DNA from: Dehalococcoidia bacterium
GTDB taxonomy: Bacteria; Chloroflexota; Dehalococcoidia; Dehalococcoidales; W498
Direction: 5' to 3'
NCBI GenBank assembly: GCA_011191875.1
Contig: DUFC01000034.1
Location: 64,847-109,749 of the forward strand
DNA: 44,903 bases
A model generated the notes under the pieces. That model searched no databases and was not told where the DNA came from. It saw only the letters and a program-made list of their open reading frames with translations. Numbering within the stretch: position 1 is the stretch's first letter; every line of letters starts with the position of its first letter. A program made the position numbers and the translations under genes. Positions 15,101 through 23,841 of the stretch are shown piece after piece.

Positions 15101-16617
15101 AAGTAGGCAAAGTCTATTTGGTTGGAGCCGGTCCAGGTGACCCTGGACTGATTTCAGAGAAGGGGCTTCAGTGTCTTAGTCAAGCTGATGTCATTATCTA
15201 CGACCGTCTAGTTGATGAACGTCTCCTTGGTGCAGCACCTCTGGAGGCAGAAAGGATATATGTAGGGAAGTCTACAAAAGAGCACACCAGAGAGCAGGGT
15301 GAGATAAACCAGTTGCTAGTAGAAAAGGCAAGGGATGGTAACACGGTGGTGCGGCTTAAAGGTGGCGACCCGTTTGTTCTGGGGCGGGGAGGTGAGGAGG
15401 CGGAAGCTCTAGCCGATAGAAGTATTCCCTTTGAGGTAGTACCAGGAGCATCGTCGGCGGTAGCCGTTCCCGCTTACGCTGGTATCCCGGTCACTCATCG
15501 TAACCTGGCATCGTCTTTTGCCGTATTTACCGGACATGAGAATACGAGCCAAGCCAGTTCCAGTATCGACTGGGAGAAGCTTACCAAGGGGGTAGACACC
15601 CTGGTGTTTCTAATGGGTATGGAAAACCTACCCATAATAGTGGGTAAGCTACTTGAATACGGCAGACCACCTGATACACCGGTAGCGGTTATTAAAAACG
15701 GTACTCAGCCTGAGCAAAAAACAATAGTCGGTAGCCTAAAAGATATTGAGGATAAGGTGAGAGAGCATCGTTTTGGTCCGCCGGCAGTCATAGTGGTTGG
15801 AGAGGTAGTCAGGCTCAGAAGAAAGCTTCGCTGGTTCGATAACCGCCCACTCTTTGGTAAGCGTATCTTGGTCACCAGGGCACAGCATCAGGCGAATGCA
15901 CTGAACCAACTTCTTTCTGAGCGCGGTGCTCGACCTGTTGAGCTACCAGTTATTGACATCCAGGCTACAGCCAATACCAAAGAACTCGACCGGGCTATCT
16001 CTAACCTAGAGCAGTATGACTGGATAGTCTTTACTAGCGTAAATGGTGTCAGCTCATTCTTTCAACGATTATATGAACTCAAGCTGGATGCACGTGCCCT
16101 TAAGGGTCTTAAAATTGGTGTTATTGGACCAGCTACGGCCAAAGCCTTGGAGATAAGAGGGATAATCCCTGATTATCTTCCCCAAGTTTATACCAGCCAA
16201 GGATTCCTAGCTGGACTCAGCCGGCAGGACATCACCGGCCAACAATTTCTGCTGCCCCGAGCTGACATAGCTGATAAAGAGTTAGCTGAGGCAATTAGCC
16301 AACTTGGAGCCGAGGTTTATGAAGTAGTTGTATACCGAACTGTTCCGGTAGCTACCGCCATCCCTCAAGTCAAGGAGATGCTCTTGTCGAGAGAAATTGA
16401 TGTCATCACTTTCACCAGTTCATCAACTGTGTCCAATCTAGTGGCTTTATTTAACAAAGAGGAACTGGCGGCTAACAATGCTAAGATTGCCTGTATAGGT
16501 CCCAAAACGGCTGATACTGCAGCTAGGGTTGGACTAAAGGTAGATATAGTCGCCAGCGAAAATACCATCCCCGGCTTGGTGACAGCAATAGAAAAGTATT
16601 TCAGTAAGGAGGCTTAG
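15097..16617 (+). CDS. cobA-hemD: Fused uroporphyrinogen-III C-methyltransferase and uroporphyrinogen-III synthase
   Basis: The 506-residue chain has two enzymes. Residues 1 to about 245 are the SAM-dependent CobA/SUMT domain: [15 protein letters not shown] at the start, then [19 protein letters not shown] and the PVTHR loop. Residues about 255-506 are the HemD domain, beginning [13 protein letters not shown] and including [10 protein letters not shown] and ITFTSSSTV. HemD cyclises hydroxymethylbilane to uroporphyrinogen III; CobA methylates it twice to precorrin-2, the branch point to siroheme, heme (by the Ahb route) and B12. Such fusions are known in clostridia and Chloroflexota. The start is GTG 15097, overlapping the hemC stop; only one base separates its stop from hemB. 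Confidence 0.95.
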   Translation: MKVGKVYLVGAGPGDPGLISEKGLQCLSQADVIIYDRLVDERLLGAAPLEAERIYVGKSTKEHTREQGEINQLLVEKARDGNTVVRLKGGDPFVLGRGGEEAEALADRSIPFEVVPGASSAVAVPAYAGIPVTHRNLASSFAVFTGHENTSQASSSIDWEKLTKGVDTLVFLMGMENLPIIVGKLLEYGRPPDTPVAVIKNGTQPEQKTIVGSLKDIEDKVREHRFGPPAVIVVGEVVRLRRKLRWFDNRPLFGKRILVTRAQHQANALNQLLSERGARPVELPVIDIQATANTKELDRAISNLEQYDWIVFTSVNGVSSFFQRLYELKLDARALKGLKIGVIGPATAKALEIRGIIPDYLPQVYTSQGFLAGLSRQDITGQQFLLPRADIADKELAEAISQLGAEVYEVVVYRTVPVATAIPQVKEMLLSREIDVITFTSSSTVSNLVALFNKEELAANNAKIACIGPKTADTAARVGLKVDIVASENTIPGLVTAIEKYFSKEA

Positions 16618-16618
16618 T

Positions 16619-17599
16619 ATGGTAGCTTTTCCTCAGTTACGCCTGCGACGCCTGCGCCAGACAAAGATGTTGAGGGCTTTGGTTCAAGAAAACCGTGTAG
16701 AGACTGGCGACCTTATTTACCCAATATTTGTTGAGGAGGGTAGTGGTATAAAGCAAGAAATAGCTTCAATGCCAGGTGTCTATCAACTTTCTGTAGACCA
16801 GTTGCCCCACGAGGTTGAGGAAGTAGCTAAGCTTGGAATTCCAGCAGTCCTTCTGTTCGGCATACCCCAACAGAAGGATGAAGTTGGGTCAGCAGCTTAT
16901 CATCCCAAAGGAGTTATCCAGCAGGCAATACGAATCATAAAGAAGTCAGTGCCTGAGCTTTTAGTGGTGACTGATGTCTGCCTTTGCGAATATACGAGCC
17001 ATGGGCACTGCGGTATCGTAGTGAATGGCTACGTTGATAATGACCAAACATTGCCTCTTCTGTCCAAAACGGCACTGTCACACGCTGAAGCCGGTACCGA
17101 TATAGTCGCCCCCTCGGATATGATGGATGGCAGGGTCAGGGCAATTCGAAAGACACTGGATGGAGAAGGATTTCAAAATATTCCCATTCTATCTTACGCA
17201 GCCAAGTATGCCTCCGCATTCTACAGTCCTTTCCGTGAGGCAGTTGAATCAGTACCACAATTTGGCGACCGGCGTTCCTATCAGATGGATCCATCCAATG
17301 TGCGGGAGGCATTGCGCGAGGTTGAGCAGGACATTAGTGAGGGAGCAGATATTATCATGGTTAAGCCTGCCCTGGCTTATCTAGATGTGATACGGCGCGT
17401 TCGCGATACCTTCAACTACCCCTTAGCCGCCTTTAACGTGAGCGGCGAGTACGCTATGGTGAAAGCGGCCGCCCAGCGAGGTTGGCTGGATGAGAGACAA
17501 ATTGTCCTGGAGATCCTCACTGCTATCAAGAGAGCTGGGGCTGATATCATCATTACCTATCACGCTAAGGATGTTTCTCGGTGGTTGCGAGTTATATAG
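16619..17599 (+). CDS. hemB: Delta-aminolevulinic acid dehydratase (porphobilinogen synthase), zinc type
   Basis: The 326-residue protein condenses two aminolevulinate molecules into porphobilinogen. The zinc site [13 protein letters not shown] has all three cysteines (121, 123, 131), marking the zinc-dependent class rather than the Mg class. The two active-site lysines are Lys196 (SYAAKYAS) and Lys249 (MVKPALAY). The N-terminus [17 protein letters not shown] is standard. The ATG follows the previous stop by one base and is preceded by AAGGAGG. Ten bases separate its stop from hemL. Confidence 0.97.
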   Translation: MVAFPQLRLRRLRQTKMLRALVQENRVETGDLIYPIFVEEGSGIKQEIASMPGVYQLSVDQLPHEVEEVAKLGIPAVLLFGIPQQKDEVGSAAYHPKGVIQQAIRIIKKSVPELLVVTDVCLCEYTSHGHCGIVVNGYVDNDQTLPLLSKTALSHAEAGTDIVAPSDMMDGRVRAIRKTLDGEGFQNIPILSYAAKYASAFYSPFREAVESVPQFGDRRSYQMDPSNVREALREVEQDISEGADIIMVKPALAYLDVIRRVRDTFNYPLAAFNVSGEYAMVKAAAQRGWLDERQIVLEILTAIKRAGADIIITYHAKDVSRWLRVI

Positions 17600-17609
17600 T
17601 GATGTGCCT

Positions 17610-18899
17610 ATGAATTTAGAACATTCCCAAAAACTTTTTTATGAAGCCCAACACTATTTGCCCGGCGGTGTTGATAGTCCGGTGCGCGCCTTCAAGGCGG
17701 TTAGTGGGACTCCTCCCTTTATAGTGAAGGGAAAAGGTTCAAAAATCTATGACGAAGACGGTAATGAATTTATTGACTATGTTTGCTCCTGGGGTCCCCT
17801 TATTTTGGGGCATTCCTACCCTCCGATAGTGTCAGCACTGAAACAAGCTGTTGAGCGTGGTACAAGTTATGGTGCTCCAACTGAACTCGAGACAACGCTG
17901 GCTAAGATGATTTCTACTGCCGTGCCGTCCATTGAGATGATTCGCTTTGTCAATTCAGGCACTGAAGCCGTAATGACGGCACTTCGTCTGGCCCGGGGCT
18001 TTACCCACCGAGACAAGATTGTGAAATTCGCCGGCTGCTACCATGGTCACGCTGATGGATTGCTAACCAAAGGTGGCTCAGGTCTGGCCACTTTGGGCAT
18101 ACCCGACTCACCAGGTGTGCCGTTGAGCTACGCACAAAACACGCTAACGGCACCTTACAACGATATGAAATCTGTTGAAAATATTTTCGAACGGTACCCT
18201 AAAGAGATTGCGGGAGTAATAGTCGAACCGGTGGCAGCTAACATGGGCGTGGTACCACCCCAACCGGATTTCTTACCCAGCCTCCGCCGGTTAACCAATG
18301 AATTTGGTGCCCTCCTTATTTTCGACGAGGTCATTACCGGTTTTCGCGTATCTTATGGCGGAGCACAAGCCCTTTATGGCATTACTCCAGATATAACCTG
18401 CTTGGGAAAGATTATTGGTGGCGGGTTGCCAATAGGAGCTTATGGTGGTAGACAAGAGATTATGGAGATGATGGCTCCAGTAGGCCCGGTCTATCAAGCC
18501 GGTACACTATCAGGGAACCCTCTAGTCATGACAGCGGGAATAGAGACACTCAACTTGTTGAGCAAGCCCGGCGTCTATAGTCAACTGGAGGCTAAGTCAT
18601 CAAGCTTAGAAGAGAGCATAAGCGCAATCGTAGCTGAAGCCGGCATCGATTTATATGTTACACGTATCGCCTCGCTGCTTACTATGTTTTTCACCAGTAG
18701 TCCGGTGGTTGATTTTAAATCAGCTAAACAATCAGATACGACCTTGTTCGGCCGATTCTTCCACCACTTATTAGCAGAGGGCATATATTGGCCACCATCC
18801 CAATTCGAGGCTGCTTTTATCTCCCTGGCTCATAGTCATGATGACCTACAGGCTACAACCATGGTAATTAAGAAGGCGCTTAGATCTCTGCAAGGTTAA
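17610..18899 (+). CDS. hemL: Glutamate-1-semialdehyde 2,1-aminomutase
   Basis: This 429-residue PLP enzyme moves the amino group of glutamate-1-semialdehyde to give 5-aminolevulinate. It shows [13 protein letters not shown] at the N-terminus, [34 protein letters not shown] and the PLP lysine Lys267 in [18 protein letters not shown] start it at ATG 17610, ten bases after hemB, because the family begins there; an in-frame ATG at 17490 would add 40 residues lying inside hemB. No good ribosome-binding site is visible, so it may rely on coupling to hemB. It is the last gene of the operon. No clear terminator follows. Confidence 0.95.
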   Translation: MNLEHSQKLFYEAQHYLPGGVDSPVRAFKAVSGTPPFIVKGKGSKIYDEDGNEFIDYVCSWGPLILGHSYPPIVSALKQAVERGTSYGAPTELETTLAKMISTAVPSIEMIRFVNSGTEAVMTALRLARGFTHRDKIVKFAGCYHGHADGLLTKGGSGLATLGIPDSPGVPLSYAQNTLTAPYNDMKSVENIFERYPKEIAGVIVEPVAANMGVVPPQPDFLPSLRRLTNEFGALLIFDEVITGFRVSYGGAQALYGITPDITCLGKIIGGGLPIGAYGGRQEIMEMMAPVGPVYQAGTLSGNPLVMTAGIETLNLLSKPGVYSQLEAKSSSLEESISAIVAEAGIDLYVTRIASLLTMFFTSSPVVDFKSAKQSDTTLFGRFFHHLLAEGIYWPPSQFEAAFISLAHSHDDLQATTMVIKKALRSLQG

Positions 18900-19054
18900 C
18901 TCAAATTTTAACGCCTCTTAGACAGTGGTGATGGACCAGCGGTTGATACATGAGCGTTATTCTATTTGAGTCCACAATATGTGATGGGCAACAATGAATC
19001 GTGATACCTATTTGCAGATACCCAGCCTCTCCACTAATCCTGATAGCTCCAATA

Positions 19055-19201
19055 CTAGCTTTTGCTCTTTCCTATCCTGAACATTTTGGTCCCACATACA
19101 GGGCATACACCCTGAGTCGCCGGGGTACCATTCTTCATGACTATGCTCTTGGTGCTATTCATTTTTCTTTTGGCTCGGCACTTCATACAATAGGCCTGCA
19201 T
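19055..19201 (-). CDS. DUF5679-type small zinc-ribbon protein, copy 2
   Basis: This 48-residue protein is a paralogue of the one at 8362-8508. Cysteines 5/8 (YCMKC) and 33/36 (CPVCG) are kept, as are KNGTPATQGVCP and the FRIGKSKS end. Most differences lie in residues 12-21. A strong ribosome-binding site (AAAGGAGGTG) precedes the ATG. Because coding sequence, ribosome-binding site and promoter are all preserved while the terminator is not, the gene is probably expressed and under selection. Function unknown. Confidence 0.83.
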   Translation of the reverse strand: MQAYCMKCRAKRKMNSTKSIVMKNGTPATQGVCPVCGTKMFRIGKSKS

Positions 19202-19225
19202 TGGTTCACCTCCTTTCTAGTAAGG

Positions 19226-19255
19226 AGAATAGAATATTCTCACCTCAAATGTCAA
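19226..19255 (-). promoter_or_regulatory. Promoter of zinc-ribbon copy 2
   Basis: Minus strand: TTGACA at 19255-19250, an 18-base spacer, and TATTCT at 19231-19226. It is identical in hexamers and spacing to the promoter of copy 1. Confidence 0.75.
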
Positions 19256-19258
19256 TAG

Positions 19259-19621
19259 TTTGTGGGGAATGGCACATTCTAGCTTTTTGCTCAGATAACG
19301 ACTGTGAACCCAAGGAGCGTCAAAGCATCCAATATCTATTGCAGCACTCCCGGGCATGTTATGGTTTCATTCGAGGTGCAGTAAGAGTACCGAACACTAA
19401 ATACCCCTCTGTCTCTGCCACTTCTGAGTTCTTAACGCTAGCTGCTTTCAGCAAACGGCTTGCGCAAGATGTCTTGGCGTTTCTTACTAAGGGCACTACA
19501 TAGGTCGTCTACCAGCTATGTAACTTCTTTACCCACACGCTTGCGATTTTCTCCTTTGACTAATAGTGAGCTCTGCTTGCTTGTTGCACTAATCAATTAA
19601 GCCTGCTATATTACCTAATAC
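19259..19621. other. Stretch without a convincing gene
   Basis: A plus-strand frame (19201-19503) is open here but overlaps the minus-strand promoter of zinc-ribbon copy 2 and resembles no family. The first 60 bases are weakly similar to the equivalent flank of copy 1. Nothing else is recognised. Confidence 0.4.
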
Positions 19622-20035
19622 ATGGCTTACAGCCCGGGTCTTATGGTTAAGTGCTCTATCTTTGGTGAAATGTTTAGGTCCATTTTAAATTTAATCTCGA
19701 AGAAGCCAGAGCTAGCCAAACCAAATGCCAAACTGAGACTACTCAGCACCGGCACCCGGCGTGAGCACGGATACCTGTTGATTTATGGCTTGATTTTCAA
19801 CGAGAGTGACCAGGATATAAATAACGTCGTTGCTATTGCCGAATGCTTCTCAAGTAACGGTACATTCATCAGTAAATCAGACATGCTTGTTGATGACATG
19901 ACCATCAAACCTAAGCAGATTTCATCATTTAGCATGGCTGCGGAAGACGAACCAGACATTGAGGATGTGCAAATATCTTTTAAACATTTCTTTGGAGAAA
20001 AAATAGCAGCATCCGATATTTACAATCTTGGGTAA
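19622..20035 (+). CDS. Hypothetical protein with an FxLYD-like beta domain
   Basis: The frame encodes up to 137 residues. From about residue 40 it looks like a small immunoglobulin-like FxLYD domain: LLIYGLIFNESDQDINNVVA, then AECFSSNGTFIS and a later KPKQISSFSM strand, the usual order 'gly-hydrophobic strand, NES, coupled V strand, Ser-x-Gly turn'. Such domains are normally extracytoplasmic, yet no signal peptide is clear; the start is uncertain, with later ATG codons at 19643 and 19670 also possible. No ribosome-binding site stands out. The family call is tentative and no function is proposed. Confidence 0.5.
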   Translation: MAYSPGLMVKCSIFGEMFRSILNLISKKPELAKPNAKLRLLSTGTRREHGYLLIYGLIFNESDQDINNVVAIAECFSSNGTFISKSDMLVDDMTIKPKQISSFSMAAEDEPDIEDVQISFKHFFGEKIAASDIYNLG

Positions 20036-20193
20036 GAAACGAATAAAAAACCGATATATTAGTCAAAGCAGAAATCAAACTAAACAAATTCTGGTAAGAA
20101 ACCCGTAAAAATCCGGAATCAAGTAGCTTTGAGGACAAAAAGACTAGCCTTTTTAACATTATGGCTACACAGTCAACCACTACATATAAGTGG

Positions 20194-20265
20194 AGCCAGC
20201 GGAGGGATTTGAACCCACGACCTGCGGTTTACGAAACCGCTGCTCTACCCCTGAGCTACGCTGGC
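20194..20265 (-). tRNA. tRNA-Thr (anticodon CGT)
   Basis: A complete cloverleaf is visible on the minus strand: acceptor GCCAGCG/CGCTGGC with discriminator T, D-arm GCTC...GAGC, anticodon stem GCGGT/ACCGC around loop TTCGTAA (anticodon CGT), and a T-arm with TTCAAAT and one mismatched pair. No CCA is encoded. It reads codon ACG. Confidence 0.93.
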
Positions 20266-20407
20266 TTTTACCAAGTATAGCACAAAGCTAATTAGTTAAA
20301 GAATGGTGCTTACCCAACCCGCTGTTAAATCCTATCTATATTATACTTTCCCTGGCAACACTTTTATGAAGAAGCAATACTAACAAAGAAAATATACAGC
20401 CTCGTAG

Positions 20408-20436
20408 TTGACGCTTAAATAGGCTTATGATAGTAT
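20408..20436 (+). promoter_or_regulatory. Sigma-70-type promoter upstream of ribF
   Basis: TTGACG at 20408-20413, a 17-base spacer, and TAGTAT at 20431-20436. Transcription should begin near 20443, only about 20 bases before the hairpin at 20464. Confidence 0.65.
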
Positions 20437-20463
20437 AAAGTCACTTCGACACCGATAATTATT

Positions 20464-20490
20464 GGGGTTATGTGAAAACCCCTTTTATTT
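20464..20490 (+). terminator. Terminator-like hairpin between promoter and ribF (attenuator candidate)
   Basis: GGGGTT at 20464-20469 pairs with AACCCC at 20477-20482 around a 7-base loop, followed directly by TTTTATTT. It has the form of an intrinsic terminator on the plus strand, yet it stands between the promoter at 20408-20436 and the ribF start at 20546. Confidence 0.65.
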
Positions 20491-20545
20491 ATTCCTTGGC
20501 TATCTTGTATTATACTCTATTAGTAATCCTGCTAGGGAAGGGGTT

Positions 20546-21478
20546 ATGCTGGTAGAGGAGGAACTAGCTAGGTTATCACTCAAGAAAGATACGTTACTAA
20601 CAATCGGGGTTTTTGACGGAGTTCACCTCGGTCATAAATACCTGATTTCACAGTTAAAGGAGCATGCCAGACAACAGAATTTGCTTAGTGGAATAATAAC
20701 CTTTCGTCAGCATCCTCAAGAAGTGCTATCACCCCAGAATAAGCTACCATTTTTGACCGACTTTTACCAAAGAGTTAAGCTCCTTAAAAATGAAGGCGTT
20801 GAAGCCATAATCATCTTGTCTTTTACCCATGAGTTAGCTCAACTCAACGCCCGGCAATTCCTCAGTCTACTAAAGAAATATATTAGAATGCGGGGATTAA
20901 TAATAGGATATGATTTTGCCATAGGTCAAGATAGAGAAGGCAACCCTAATACCCTTCGTGACCTTGGACAACTTATGAACTTCAGTGTAACCGAAATAAC
21001 TCCTTTAGTGATAGACGATGAAGTAGTAAGTAGCACAGCTATCAGGAAAGCACTAGCTAACGGAGACATGAAAAAGGTACAAGACCTGACAGGTCGCGCT
21101 TTTAGCCTTCACGGACGGGTAATCACCGGGGCAGGTCGAGGTATGGAGTTGGGCTTCCCCACAGCTAATCTGGACATAGACCCAGAACAGGCTCTTCCTG
21201 CCGATGGTGTTTATGCTACCTGGTCGTATATTGATGACAAAGCCTACCAGTCAGTGACCAATATTGGCAAGCGCCCTACCTTTGGTGGCCGCAAGCCTAT
21301 AGTAGAGGTTTATCTCCTTGACTACTGTAGTAACCTATATGAGCATGAGCTGAAAATTGATATTATAGAGCGACTTCGCGGGGAGAAGAAGTTTGACAAC
21401 GCAATAGAATTAAAGAAACAAATATCCAAGGATATAGAGCAAGGGAGAGCTATATTGAACTCTCGAGGTAGAAACTAG
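20546..21478 (+). CDS. ribF: Bifunctional riboflavin kinase / FAD synthetase
   Basis: The 310-residue protein converts riboflavin to FMN and then FAD. The N-terminal nucleotidyltransferase domain (about 15-180) shows TIGVFDGVHLGHK and the later SSTAIRKAL segment (the ISSTxIR motif). The C-terminal kinase domain (about 185-305) has GFPTANLDI, DGVYAT and VTNIGKRPTFGG. I start it at ATG 20546, preceded by GGGAAGGGG, rather than at 20462, because the upstream part is a terminator-like hairpin and lacks family similarity. It is one base from tyrS and heads a ribF-tyrS-aminotransferase-serA unit. Confidence 0.94.
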   Translation: MLVEEELARLSLKKDTLLTIGVFDGVHLGHKYLISQLKEHARQQNLLSGIITFRQHPQEVLSPQNKLPFLTDFYQRVKLLKNEGVEAIIILSFTHELAQLNARQFLSLLKKYIRMRGLIIGYDFAIGQDREGNPNTLRDLGQLMNFSVTEITPLVIDDEVVSSTAIRKALANGDMKKVQDLTGRAFSLHGRVITGAGRGMELGFPTANLDIDPEQALPADGVYATWSYIDDKAYQSVTNIGKRPTFGGRKPIVEVYLLDYCSNLYEHELKIDIIERLRGEKKFDNAIELKKQISKDIEQGRAILNSRGRN

Positions 21479-21479
21479 T

Positions 21480-22733
21480 ATGGATACTGATGAAAAAACT
21501 ATACCCAGCCAAGATATTAATTACTTGTTAAAACGAGGCGTAGCTGAAATTATAGTTGAACAAGAGATGACAGAGCTACTACGCTCAGGTAAACGACTAC
21601 GGCTAAAGGAAGGCTTCGACCCTAGTTTCCCCGATATTCACCTTGGTCATATGGTAACATTGAAGAAGTTGCGCCAGTTCCAGGAGCTAGGGCATCAAGT
21701 TATTCTCATCGTCGGTGATTGGACAGCTCAGATTGGTGACCCAAGTGGTGTTTCCACCACCCGCCCTATGCTGTCTATGAAACAAGTTCAGGCTAATTCC
21801 GAAACCTATATGAAGCAATTCTTTAAAGTGGTTGATAGAAAAAGAACAGAGGTAAGGTGGCAAAGTGAATGGTTTGGTAAATTCACCCTCGCTGATATCC
21901 TTCAACTTACCAGTAAATTTACAATAGCTCAATTAATGGCTCGTGAGGATTTCAGCACCAGATTTAATGCAGGGCGACCTATTGCTATAACCGAATTACT
22001 CTACCCATTACTTCAAGCCTATGACTCAGTAGCTATCCAGGCTGATGTTGAGTTTGGCGGCACTGACCAGACGTTTAATTGCTTGATGGGGAGGGAACTT
22101 CAATCCATGGGCGGACAGACTCCTCAACAGGTCTTCTTAGTCCCCATCCTCACCGGTACCGATGGTATTCAAAAGATGAGTAAAAGCTTGGGTAACTATA
22201 TCGGTATCACTGAGCCGCCTAACGAGATATACGGTAAGGTGATGTCTATACCCGATAGCCTTATCCTGCACTACTTTGAATTAGTAACCGATGTCCCTGA
22301 CCAGGAACTAGTGGAATTTCGACAGGAGCTTAGTAAAGAAACCATTAACCCTATGACACTTAAAAAGCGTCTGGCTAGGGAGATTGTAACCCAACTCTAT
22401 AATCAAAAAGCAGCCAGCGAAGCTGAAGTGCACTTTATTAAAGTGTTTGAAAAAAGGGGGGTACCGGAAGAAATACCCGAATACCGCCTGTCTTTTAGCG
22501 AACTAGCCCCCCAACTAACTGAACCCTGGAACATAGACATTAGCCGACTACTTGTGACAATAGGTCTGGTTAGTAGCCGTAGCGAGGCTAATCGGTTGAT
22601 TGAGCAAGGAGCTGTGGAGATTAACGGTGGTAAAATAGACTATTACTTAACTCCGGTTGAAAGTGGCAGTATTATCAAAGTAGGCAAACGCCGCTTTACT
22701 AAAGTAATTAATACTGATACACTAATTCAGTAA
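21480..22733 (+). CDS. tyrS: Tyrosyl-tRNA synthetase
   Basis: This class I synthetase of 417 residues charges tRNA-Tyr. It has the HIGH-type motif HLGH in FPDIHLGHM near residue 55, the KMSKS loop exactly (residues 232-236) and a C-terminal S4 RNA-binding domain from about 350 (SRSEANRLIEQGAVEING). The phrase VGDWTAQIGDPSG suggests the TyrZ-like branch rather than E. coli-type TyrS. It follows ribF by one base and precedes the aminotransferase by ten, with AAAGGAG between. No T-box leader was seen. Confidence 0.95.
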   Translation: MDTDEKTIPSQDINYLLKRGVAEIIVEQEMTELLRSGKRLRLKEGFDPSFPDIHLGHMVTLKKLRQFQELGHQVILIVGDWTAQIGDPSGVSTTRPMLSMKQVQANSETYMKQFFKVVDRKRTEVRWQSEWFGKFTLADILQLTSKFTIAQLMAREDFSTRFNAGRPIAITELLYPLLQAYDSVAIQADVEFGGTDQTFNCLMGRELQSMGGQTPQQVFLVPILTGTDGIQKMSKSLGNYIGITEPPNEIYGKVMSIPDSLILHYFELVTDVPDQELVEFRQELSKETINPMTLKKRLAREIVTQLYNQKAASEAEVHFIKVFEKRGVPEEIPEYRLSFSELAPQLTEPWNIDISRLLVTIGLVSSRSEANRLIEQGAVEINGGKIDYYLTPVESGSIIKVGKRRFTKVINTDTLIQ

Positions 22734-22743
22734 AGGAGATAAA

Positions 22744-23835
22744 ATGGAAAATCTGCGTGTTCCTGGACCTACTCCCCTGCCTAATGAAGTCCTGCAATCA
22801 ATGACCAAGCAGATGATAAATCATCGTGGTGCAGAATTTGGCGAGATGCTAAATGATGTAACGGCTAAACTAAAACAGCTGTTTCAAACCAAACAAGATG
22901 TTTTTCTGCTTACCGGCTCAGGTACAGGTGGCTTAGAAGCGGTTATTGTCAACACCCTGTCTCCGGGAGACAAAGTATTATCGGTATCTATCGGTGTCTT
23001 CGGGGATCGCTTTGCCGCTATTGCCAAAGAATTTGGTGCTGAGGTAATTCCACTTAGCTTTGAATGGGGCAAAGCGGCTGATGCTGATGCTGTTCGCCAG
23101 GCTCTCCAGGCTGAACCAAAAATTAAAGCCGTTCTGGTCACCCACAATGAAACGTCCACCGGTGTTACTAATGACCTTGCTTCAATTAGCTCTATAGTAA
23201 AGGAATTTGACAAACTACTGCTGGTCGATGCCATCAGCAGCCTAGGCTCAATTGACCTTCCTGTAGATGACTGGCACTTAGATGTCACTGTTACCGGTTC
23301 TCAGAAGGGATGGATGGTTCCTCCTGGTCTAGCTATGGTTAGCGTGAGCCAGGAAGCGTGGCAAGCACACTCAAAAGCCAAGATGCCTCACTTTTACTGG
23401 GATTTCACCAAAGCTAAGAGTTACTTAGAAAAAGAGCAAACACCGTGGACACCAGCTATTTCTGTAGTATTTGCTTTATCGGTATCGCTAGAAATGATGT
23501 TAAGGGAAGGTTTATCTAATATCATAGCCCGACACGCTCGGATTGGTAAAGCTGCCCGTGATGGAATTAAATCGCTGGGGTTATCCCTTTTCGCCGAAGA
23601 AAGTCATGCCTCTAACACAGTTACCGCAGCAAGGTCTGCAGACGGCCTTGACACAATAAAGATGCTCCAGATTCTTAAGGATGAGCACAATATTGTTCTC
23701 GCTGGTGGACAACAAACCTTATCCGGTAAAATATTCCGGATTGGTCATCTGGGCTGGGTAACTGAGAATGATATTGAAACCGTAATATCGGCATTAAGGA
23801 TAGTACTGCCACAATCTGGATTTAAGGGGGATTAG
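22744..23835 (+). CDS. Class V PLP aminotransferase (serine-pyruvate / phosphoserine type)
   Basis: The 363-residue protein begins LRVPGPTPLPNEV and has FLLTGSGTGGLEAV, HNETSTGV, the aspartate strand LLVDAISSLG and the PLP lysine in TGSQKGWMVPPG, all typical of alanine-glyoxylate / serine-pyruvate aminotransferases. Six bases before serA, and in the same transcript, it most likely supplies the phosphoserine (or serine) transamination step of serine synthesis, as has been proposed for similar pairs in archaea and Chloroflexota. The exact substrate cannot be read from sequence. A ribosome-binding site (AAAGGAG) precedes the ATG. Confidence 0.85.
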   Translation: MENLRVPGPTPLPNEVLQSMTKQMINHRGAEFGEMLNDVTAKLKQLFQTKQDVFLLTGSGTGGLEAVIVNTLSPGDKVLSVSIGVFGDRFAAIAKEFGAEVIPLSFEWGKAADADAVRQALQAEPKIKAVLVTHNETSTGVTNDLASISSIVKEFDKLLLVDAISSLGSIDLPVDDWHLDVTVTGSQKGWMVPPGLAMVSVSQEAWQAHSKAKMPHFYWDFTKAKSYLEKEQTPWTPAISVVFALSVSLEMMLREGLSNIIARHARIGKAARDGIKSLGLSLFAEESHASNTVTAARSADGLDTIKMLQILKDEHNIVLAGGQQTLSGKIFRIGHLGWVTENDIETVISALRIVLPQSGFKGD

Positions 23836-23841
23836 CTAAAA

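Larger units (their letters stand above)
19015..19258. repeat. Direct repeat unit B (zinc-ribbon gene with flanks); partner at 8322-8565
   Basis: This segment matches 8322-8565 from agatacccagcct to aatgtcaatag, in the same orientation about 10.7 kb away. The promoter is almost unchanged. The terminator stem present beyond copy 1 has decayed here. Confidence 0.75.

Noticed and set aside
19201-19503. 100-codon plus-strand open frame
   Set aside because: It overlaps the promoter of the minus-strand zinc-ribbon gene, has no ribosome-binding site, resembles no family, and its first part is similar to non-coding flank of copy 1.
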